Positions 56,511 to 64,000 of a stretch of 64,000 nt of DNA are shown in pieces. The stretch is from Glycine soja (lineage: Eukaryota > Streptophyta > Magnoliopsida > Fabales > Fabaceae). Positions within the stretch are counted from its first letter, which is position 1, and every line of letters begins with the position of its first letter. Under the pieces are notes generated by a model that was given only the letters and a program-made list of their open reading frames with translations, ran no database searches and was not told the DNA's origin. A program made the position numbers and the translations under genes. The stretch lies in NCBI RefSeq assembly GCF_004193775.1, contig NC_041008.1, positions 4,666,731-4,730,730 of the forward strand, given 5' to 3'.

Positions 56511-57799
56511 CTTGGTTTACCTCCTATGTTGAGTTTATGGGATTTAATTATCTATAAACTATGTTGAATTTAGTTGATTTTAAATTTTAAACATAGATAT
56601 TAGATATAATGAATACTTAGGGAAGAAAAAATGATTTTGTCGATGTAAAAAAGACAATTAAGGAAATTAATAAGTTTCTTGAAATGGCGTTGTCATTGAT
56701 GACGAGGATGGCATTATATTTCCACCTAAGAAAACAAGAAAGATAGAAATGTTTGATTTTTAATTAGATAAGATATTGCTCAAGTTGTTATAGGCTACTT
56801 CCGATTTTGAATGATTGACGAAGACGCGAGTATCGTACCATCATGCAAACTAAAGCACATGCACTCTTCAATTTAAGCATGAGAATATTGCTTCTTATTT
56901 TATCCTTACTTCCTTAGTAATGCCAACTTGGCCTTATGTGTGAAAACTCAAAAGTTCAAATTAAAAAAAAAATCATGATTTACCTTTTATCTTTATCATA
57001 ATCGTTATTAATAATATAAAAAACAGTAAGATATTTTTTTTAATATACCTTATTATTGAGCCACATTCACGTGAGATTGATTAAACAGGAAATACGATTC
57101 ACGTTTATTAATTAGACATTAAAAAGTGCGCTGGGAGGATATCTATGTTAAATGCCCAACTATGCTTTAAATATAATTGTCTCCATCAAAAAATATTTAT
57201 GGAAAAATAAAATTTAAAGTGTAATAATATTCTTCTTACTAACATATATATACAAAAAAAACAAAACAAGATAAGGAATGGATGGCTAGAAATAATTTAA
57301 TTTATGATAAGACCTACAACTTTTTTCACAATTATCATATGTTCTTAAGATTTTAATAGTTATACACTGAAAATGTAAAACACTTTTTTATATTTTCATT
57401 TAATCATAAATTTTTATTTAAATTATTTTAAGATAATTATTTTAAAAATTAATAAATTTATTATATATAATAAGTTGTGATTAGATGGCTATATAAATCT
57501 TTTTATATTGTTAGTGCATAATTATTTTTCTCTGTTTTGAATGATATACAAAGTTCTGTAAGTTGCATTTTTAGGTAAATGGTAATTGTATCACACCATT
57601 TTATAAGAGTAAAAAGTGCCAATATTACCAACCTGCTTGCTCAAAGTGCTAGTCAAAAATCAAAATAGCAACTTTGACCGAATCAGATTGCAGCTAAAAT
57701 TGTTGTTCAAAATAGCATTTTCATTTGCCTTTTCTGCTCCGATTTAAGAAGAGCTTGGCTACTTGTTTCGTGAATGTTTTTTATGCTTCAAAAACATTA

Positions 57800-58320
57800 A
57801 ATGTATTTGTTTTTTTTCATTTATAAAGTATTAAAAGGATTTATAGAAAGATATAATTTCACTGGCATAATAATAGTGAGAAAGTGCCAAAAATACCAAA
57901 ACACTGATTATTGATTAAAAATTTACAATAGATATTTAAAACATGCAAGATAAACTAACTAGACAAGCATTACAACAGAGAGGACATAATATGTTTCTGA
58001 AACCAGAAAAATATGGGCTTTCTTGACTCAATTAAGAAGAACTTAATTAGTCACTTAAATTAATCCACTCTTCTGCAAAAGCAATAGATAAATATTGCAA
58101 TCCTAGCAAATGCTAAGCTCCATTAGTTGAATATGGTTATTGTCTGTTGGATCAGCTTTAGACTATTCAATATTATTATAAATTAAACTTTGGAAAATTA
58201 TTAGGAACATGTTCGTATATGTTGGCATAATTAATAGTATTTTTCAAACATCAACATGTTTGTTGTCTTGTTAAGAACTTCAACAGATTGAGTTGGCTCT
58301 CAGGTTTAGTTTAATATTCT
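57800..58320 (+). repeat. Copy 1 of a 0.4-0.5 kb segmental duplication
   Basis: Contains AACACTGATTATTGATTAAA, ACATAATATGTTTCTGAAAC, CCACTCTTCTGCAAAAGCAA, AATGCTAAGCTCCATTAGTT and ACTTCAACAGATTGAGTTGG in this order. The same order recurs at about 59360-59850 with clear divergence and small indels. Noncoding. Confidence 0.8.
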
Positions 58321-58599
58321 AATATTCTTTGATACACCACACATTGTGGAGTTTAATTTCAAAAGAAGAACCCCTTAGAATTTGGATTGTTCATCAGCAT
58401 AAACGTATCTGTGTAGATACAACCAACCTGCTTATGAGGCAGAAAAGTGGCAAGAGGGAAAATTAAATAAAAGTGATGAAGAGGAGAATGGTGAGAAGAA
58501 TAAGTGATGTAGTGTGGAAAGTGAATCAAAACTATAGATAGTTTGTGTAAAAAAGGGTGGAGGAAGAGTAATTGAAACTTTACTACTAATTAATGATTA

Positions 58600-58838
58600 T
58601 GGTTAAACGTATTTTTTAGGTTTTTTTTTTAGTTTTTTAATCTTAATTTTGATTTTGTATAAAGGTTTCGTCATTTTACATCTATATATAATTTCAAACT
58701 TAAATATAGTCCTACCAAAATATTATTTTTTAGGACTTTTGAAACTATTAGAGATTCAAAATCAAACTTTTAAAGAATATAGAGACAAAAACTAAAATTA
58801 AAAAACATAGGAATTAGTAATTTATTAAAACCAAATCA
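58600..58838. repeat. Imperfect palindromic element
   Basis: The left flank (ATGGTTAAACGTATTTTTTA, then TTTTAGTTTTTTAATC) partly pairs with the reverse complement of the right flank (GGTTTAATAAATTACTAATT, then TTTTAATTTTAGTTTTTGTC). The body includes a GGACTTTTGAAACTATTAG stretch. This is the pattern of the abundant legume repeats with 'gggactaaa' text. Ends are approximate. Confidence 0.4.
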
Positions 58839-58907
58839 TTAAAACAGATTTTGTGAGAAAATTTCAAAATAATGATGAATTGACAACTATGTAGTGGATG
58901 ACCATTG

Positions 58908-59020
58908 AGTAGTCAGAAGTTGTGTATATTTGAATTGGCTTACCATATTATTGAAGACGAAAATTATAACAATATTAATCGACTTTTTCTTTGTCTCTTT
59001 ACAGGTTTAGGCAGAGTTTT
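58908..59020 (+). repeat. Exon-like fragment, copy A (decayed, unknown)
   Basis: Translation of this stretch gives LCIFELAYHIIEDENYNNIN, which aligns with the KLHAFELGNHIEDEDDYRDT of copy B at about 59200-59265. No known family was recognised. The copy is short and disrupted downstream. Confidence 0.6.
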
Positions 59021-59110
59021 TTTTTGCTTCCATCATGGATTTGGTTCTTGTCACACCATGATGTTTGTCACTTTTTTTTTTCCTTCTTATCTTTAACATG
59101 ACTTCAGACT

Positions 59111-59360
59111 TTGTTGTTTGGGCGATTTGGTTTAGGTGATGTCAATCTATCCGAGCCAATTGATCCTAGCTTAGCCTTTGTTTTGCCTTCTAAAAAAAAA
59201 TTGCATGCCTTTGAATTGGGTAACCATATTGAAGATGAAGATGATTATAGAGATACTAATCAAATGTTTTTTTTCCTACTATTATCTAGTTTTGTGAACG
59301 AGATTTTCGCTTGACCAAAAAACAAAATCAGTGTTTGCTTCAAATAAGTGCTGCAGTAGT
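59111..59360 (+). repeat. Exon-like fragment, copy B (best preserved, unknown)
   Basis: The open stretch contains LSEPIDPSLAFVLPSKKK and then LHAFELGNHIEDEDDYRDTN before a hydrophobic, T-rich part and a stop. The nucleotide block CATATTGAAGATGAAGATGA / TTATAGAGATACTAA recurs at 61.3 kb. It looks like a decayed exon with a former intron junction, but I do not recognise the parent gene. It is immediately followed by copy 2 of the segmental duplication. Confidence 0.6.
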
Positions 59361-59850
59361 TTAATTTTTTATCTAATATTTTTTTTTGTAAACTATTAAA
59401 AAGATTTGCAGAAGAAACTATAATAAAATATAACATTATTCATACAATAACTGTAACAACGTGCCAAACAGAAACAAAACACTGATTTTTTTTATTAAAA
59501 ATCTACAAGAAATATTTAAAACATAAACTAAGATGTATGGTAGACAAGACATTTACAACAGGGAGAAAGGGATATGTTTCTGAATCTCAGACATTGGCTT
59601 TGTTTACTCATTTATTTGAGAATAACTTTGCCACTTAAATGATAAATCCATTAGATTATTCCACTCTTGTGCAAAAGCTATAGACAAATATTTCGATCCT
59701 TGCAAATGCTGAGCTCTATTAACTGAACTTAGTTATTGTTTGATTCATGTATGTTAGCATAATTAATAGTATTTTCAAGCAGTCTTGTCAAAAACTTCAA
59801 CAGATTGAGTTGGTTCTATGGTTTAGGTTCACATTATAATATATTTTATG
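59360..59850 (+). repeat. Copy 2 of the 0.4-0.5 kb segmental duplication
   Basis: Carries AACACTGATTTTTTTTATTA, GATATGTTTCTGAATCTCAG, CCACTCTTGTGCAAAAGCTA, AATGCTGAGCTCTATTAACT and ACTTCAACAGATTGAGTTGG, colinear with the copy at 57800-58320. Offset is about 1.55 kb. Confidence 0.8.
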
Positions 59851-60884
59851 AATGTGATAATTAAAAACTTAATGATCAAAGTCTAAAGTGGAGCTGAACC
59901 AAAAAAAAAAGTCTAAGGTGGAATGTTATTTTTTTAATGTGTTATTAATATGAAATATTTATTACCGTTATTTATCTCTAATATCTATTAGAAAACATGA
60001 TTGACTATTTTTATTGGAATATCCTTCCTCAATTATCTTTTTTATCACGAGACTCAAATTCAAAACATTATTTAAAAATCCATATTAAGTTTCATTGAGA
60101 CCAACATGTTAGTCAATAGTATTACGTATGCTATTGAGCTAAGCATGAGTGAATCATTGTTTTACTCCTCATAAATGTAATGCAATGTAAAATTAGCTAT
60201 TAAAATGTTAAAATAATCCCTAAAATTATAAATTTTAATATTCTGTTATCCTCAGTTAATTAATTTATAACAGTTCCACATCTCACGTCCACATTTGGTA
60301 ATTAATAGATTTATTAATTTCAACTCAAAGGTCCAATGAAGTTAAATTTTAGTTTCATATCTTGCCAGGATTAGAATAAGAAATTCACTGTTGCATAAAG
60401 TACCAAAGCAGAGACACTGCCTGCACAAAAAGCTACAACTCTTTTTATGGAACTCTCCCACTAAAAAGTCACATTGTCACACAAATTAATAACTAAAAAT
60501 AATGTAACAATATTATCTATTGGATTTGACATGCAGTTTATTATAATCCCAATTCTTAAAAGTTAGTACTTGTTTTAAATGTGTAACCATGGCATGGCAT
60601 ATAATCAGATTGGAGTGACCAAGCTTTCTGGCATTTCTAGTACAGTACAATTTGAACATATGTGGAATTACCAAGCTGAGGCTTTGGCGAGAAAAAAGGA
60701 AAATAAGCATCTCAATCTCTTCATTCACATTTGCAAAAACCTTGGCTGTTCTCAAGTAGCAGAGAAATGAAAATGGAGAAGCATAGGAGAGAAGGAAGGA
60801 GAGGAAGAACTGAAAGTTACTGAATGGAGAAAAGATGATGAATCAATTGTATTTCTACTCTTACTTTAGTTTATGTCAACATGG

Positions 60885-61128
60885 GGCTGTGTTTGGAAAA
60901 CAATTACATTCAATGTAACACATTAACTTCAATGATACAAGAGAGTTGCTTCTCAGTTCACTGATTTGGAATGTGCAAACTTCCATTCAAAGACTTCCAA
61001 ACCTTAATCCAAACACACTCAAGTCATGGATTTCAACTATCATTTTAGTGTGTTTGTTTTACACTCAAGACACACAATTTCTGTGAGAGGAAGCTTTGGC
61101 AAACGACCACGCCAAAGCAAACACAGCC
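60885..61128. mobile_element. MITE-like element with GGCTGTGTTTG ends
   Basis: GGCTGTGTTTG at the left and CAAACACAGCC at the right are a perfect 11-base inverted repeat 244 bases apart. Internal TCCAAACACACTC and GTGTGTTTG strings add to the family resemblance. No coding region; the target-site duplication is not evident. Confidence 0.5.
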
Positions 61129-61310
61129 TTAGTGTGTGACACATAGAAGCCAATATGACACTTAACATGTCACTAAGTGTCTCTTACATCGTTAATTAAT
61201 TGAGAGTAGCAAAAAGAGTACTTTGATTAACACTTCACAATATTAGGAACTATTTTAATAATTTTAGGAACTAAAATGACATTACACTACAATTGTGAGG
61301 ACTAAAATAG

Positions 61311-61440
61311 TGCTTCACTCACTAATCATACTGAAGATGAAGATGATTATAGAGATACTAACCACATGTTTTCCTTTAATTTTTTTCCTACTATTATCTA
61401 GTTTTGTGGGTTTGCTTCAAATAAATGCTGCAGGAGTTCT
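61311..61440 (+). repeat. Exon-like fragment, copy C (decayed, unknown)
   Basis: The block AATCATACTGAAGATGAAGA, TGATTATAGAGATACTAACC, TTTTTTTCCTACTATTATCT, AGTTTTGTG and GTTTGCTTCAAATAAATGCT repeats copy B almost base for base. It contains a small internal gap relative to copy B. It extends the local array to three copies. Confidence 0.75.
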
Positions 61441-62460
61441 GTATTATGCATACCCCACAATTGGACACCAGTCTGAAGTGAACAGTTAAAAGAACTCTGA
61501 CTCTGACAAATTCTGTCTTATTCAACTATTGACTTGTCATGCAAAAGCTTCAGCAGACAGCAATTTGTCAGTCTAAATAAACATCATCTTTCTGTAAGTA
61601 CCTAGGAGCAATTTCAACTTGTTTACGAAATTCTTTAACTTAAAAGAATTAGTTCTTATGCATATTCATTGTTAGAGCATTGAAGTAATCCAAGTGGCAA
61701 ATGTCAATTCTTATATAAAAATAATTGTATGATCCATTTTAAGTTTTTAACGATTACACCATTAGAGAGAAAACTGGTTAAAATTCTTAAATCTCATGTG
61801 ACTTGATAAAACTCACCAAAAATGAGTTAAGCTACTCTACCATAGTTACACTATTTGAGATGCTCCAATAGCTTAAATTTGAATTAGTAGAATTCGAAAC
61901 AGCAAAAGATGTGCCAAGCATCATTCATTTTACTTTGTCCTTTTAAAGGATATAAAATCAATTTATTTTATGACAGAACGGAGTACAAATATCACATATT
62001 TTAGACAGTACATCCTGTTATCAATGTGGGGGCACAACAATATCTATATGGGGGTTGTGGGATTCTATCTGCTTAATTGAGAGTTACAATGTGTCAACTT
62101 TTCTAACAGTTGGAATTTCAATTTTACAAGAATGATGCTCACAAAGAAAAAGTTTCTACTTCATGCAAAAATAAAGGCAGTCTAACTAGACGATATTAAG
62201 CTAAACAGATTAATCAAGTTATTCATAAACTTAATAGTAAAATCTTAGATTCTTAGAATATGAGTTTAGCCCTAACTCAATCCCAAAAGTTAGCTCAAGG
62301 GGCGAGAGTTGTCTCTCACTTATATACTCTTATATGACTTTATATTTAACCTATGTGGAATTTGGATTTTTTCCAATATAAAACTTATTAAAATAAATTT
62401 TAAAAATTATAATTAAGCTATAAATTACTACTATAAATTCTAAAAGGACAAAACTTACAT

Positions 62461-62619
62461 ATAGTTCTATAGGTGTTTTTGGTGTTATTTTCCTATCACA
62501 ATTGGAGTTTCACTTTAGTAAGGCGCATAATAAACTATTTCATTAAATGTCAATGCAAATTGTCCAAGTAAAACTCCCATTGTGATTGGAGAAAAACACC
62601 AAAGTACATAGAATTGTAT
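62461..62619. mobile_element. MITE copy 2 (same family as the ECA2 intron copy)
   Basis: The left arm (GGTGTTATTTTCCTATCACA, then ATTGGAGTTTCACTTTAGTA) pairs with the right arm, whose reverse complement reads GGTGTTTTTCTCCAATCACA and then ATGGGAGTTTTACTTGG. The shared core CAATTGGAGTTTCAC / AAATTGGAGTTTCAC links it to 37130-37274. It lies 350 bases past the yippee-like stop codon. Confidence 0.8.
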
Positions 62620-62967
62620 CTGTTTTATCTATACCTAAATAGTCAGTCATTTTGGCTGATAGTGCAAAAACAAAGAGGCTTCTGCTAGTTGCCAAGCTTT
62701 ATGTACCAATACCAATGAATGACCTTTGTAATTTTCTTGAAAAGAATCTTTTGTACAACATGAAAAAGGACCAATTAACTGTTCACACTAGGGGAGAAAT
62801 CATGTAACTTATTTCATTTAGAAATTTTTTAGAGTAACTACTAAAATAATGTTTTGAAATTTGAACAAATTCAATTTCTTCCCCTATGATCTTTGCAAGA
62901 AATTCACAATCAGCCTATGAACAATTAAAATCTGATGGCTTGGATCCAAAATGGTAAAAAAAATTTA

Positions 62968-63773
62968 CTATCCATTGCCCTTGATTATCTTGAACTTCTC
63001 TAGTACGCATTTTCCTTCTTTGTACTTCTGTGTTTCCTCATAAGCTTTAATATATTTCCAACCAAGTTCCTCTCCACAGTCAGAGCAATACACATCAGCC
63101 ACTGTGTGAAGACCAGTGATAAGTTGCCTATCCTCTTTAGGACCCAAAATAATGTTCATTGCGTGAGAGAATAAAAAAGCTCTGCCATTGCTTGCCTGTT
63201 AAACATAACTCTTGAAAATCCTTGGTTAAAAAGGAACCTGAAACATCTTCATCATCCGACCCTTTTATCCAGATTTGGCACCAAATTAATTCACACAAAC
63301 AGCATAAAAAAACTGTGAACTATATATATAGCCTTGGCATATACAAGTTTGAAGGAAATTGACAATATAATTTGAAGAAATTCACTGCAGATCAGATTAA
63401 TTTCAGGCAATGTTTGAAAGGTTTTTGACATGATTAATATTAAGTATATGAATCCTAATCTTTAGCTCGACAAGTTGTAGAAGTCTTGTTTTTTATTATG
63501 ATCCTGTTGGCGCTTCAAGGGAATCACCTCGTCGGTAATTGGTCGTTTCAGACATTTGATTAGTCAAAATTTAGCTTCAACAGATCCTATTCTGATAGGT
63601 ATAAATGGATGATCCATTTCAATTTAGAAAACTAGCATAAACATAGAGAAAAATGCCAAAAATGGAAGAGAAAATCTCACCTGGAAATCTTTAGAAACAA
63701 TATCATCATGGAAAGCAACAAGGTTCTGGCACTTAAAGCAGCAGTATGCCCGTGATGCCATCAACTCTGCCAT
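62968..63773 (-). CDS. Yippee-like zinc-binding protein
   Basis: Coding exons 63773-63681 and 63195-62968 join in phase after Gln31 across a GT-AG intron, giving 106 residues, the usual length of the short plant yippee proteins. The two zinc-binding CXXC pairs are CFKC at 12-15 and CSDC at 68-71. The fold signature is visible: [47 protein letters not shown] at 76-79 and [17 protein letters not shown]. Yippee proteins are small, conserved and often nuclear, but plant functions are little known. The region just after the junction reads ASNGRAF where relatives have GRHGRAF. The exon with the ATG begins at an acceptor (GAGTAG then GAGC, reverse strand) 35 bases upstream, so an untranslated exon lies further right, possibly beyond the window. 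Confidence 0.92.
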
Positions 63774-64000
63774 TGATGAATTTGCCTGGCACTGCCACTT
63801 TTGCTCCTACTCGTAAATAAAAGTGTAAAAGGAAAAGGTTGGTCAAAGACTCAATTATAGAAAAGTGACCAAACCAAACACTAGAAGCCTATCTTACCAT
63901 GTCACAAATGTGATAATGGTTATGATTTGTCAAATGGTTATCTCAAACTGTGTCTATAGGGCTGATTGAAGTGCAAGATACGTACCTATCCAAACTATGT
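63774..64000 (-). other. Upstream part of the yippee-like gene, cut by the window edge
   Basis: The 35 bases right of the start codon belong to the same exon. Beyond them is intron sequence of the minus-strand gene, and the first (noncoding) exon and promoter lie near or beyond base 64000. An in-frame stop at the start of this exon rules out a longer coding N-terminus through it. Confidence 0.5.

Larger units (their letters stand above)
54504..62967. other. Intergenic region with local duplications and MITEs, no intact gene
   Basis: No intact gene is seen over 8.4 kb. The KIC promoter occupies the left edge. The interval 56.1-56.5 kb contains repeated phrases such as TTGTTAAGCCTGAAAGGTGT and TTAAGCATTGAACTTGAAAG in degenerate tandem order. 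A decayed repeat set lies at 57.8-61.4 kb, an imperfect palindrome near 58.60-58.84 kb, a MITE-like element at 60885-61128, and a second MITE copy at 62461-62619. The short open frames lack family motifs. Confidence 0.55.

Overview
This window is nuclear DNA of a flowering plant, most likely a legume and probably Glycine (soybean or a close relative). The intergenic DNA is very AT-rich, the genes contain GT-AG introns, all products are of plant families, and several short palindromic repeats resemble ones common in legumes. The assignment rests on gene families and repeat style; no database search was possible.

Eight loci can be modelled with good support. From left to right: (1) an intronless BCS1-type AAA-ATPase like Arabidopsis At2g46620 (6594-8027, +). 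(2) A two-exon RABA3 small GTPase (12944-14444, -). (3) A decayed Ty1-copia gag/integrase relic (17905-19160, +), followed by an LTR-like stretch with a four-unit tandem repeat. (4) A four-coding-exon U-box/ARM-repeat E3 ubiquitin ligase of the PUB42-44 type (25773-30651, +, 1006 aa). (5) A pentatricopeptide-repeat gene like At5g08510 that is broken by two stops and at least two frameshifts (32028-33957, +). (6) A seven-coding-exon ER-type Ca2+-ATPase, ECA2-like (40658-35185, -, 1057 aa). (7) A five-coding-exon SR splicing factor of the RS31/RS31a type (49150-51520, +, 259 aa), and next to it an intronless one-EF-hand KIC-like protein (54376-53999, -, 125 aa). (8) A two-coding-exon yippee-like zinc protein (63773-62968, -, 106 aa), whose 5' noncoding part probably runs off the right edge.

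The genes belong to unrelated pathways: membrane AAA-ATPase, vesicle traffic, ubiquitination, Ca2+ pumping, splicing and Ca2+-regulated kinesin control. The main signal in their arrangement is ancestral gene order. The AAA-ATPase, RS31-type and KIC-type genes appear in the same order as my recollection of the adjacent Arabidopsis genes At2g46620, At2g46610 and At2g46600, but are separated here by about 40 kb of other genes and repeats.

The space between genes is rich in small inverted-repeat (MITE-like) elements, several of them inside introns: the PUB leader intron, an ECA2 intron and the long RS31 intron. There is also a local tandem duplication of a decayed, unrecognised exon-like sequence at 57.8-61.4 kb. 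I saw no CRISPR array, rRNA or convincing tRNA, and no obviously novel multi-gene system. The most interesting observations concern the freshly broken PPR gene, an unusual Pro-to-Ser change in the ECA2 pump, possible alternative N-termini or uORF control of the PUB gene, and the repeat structures.
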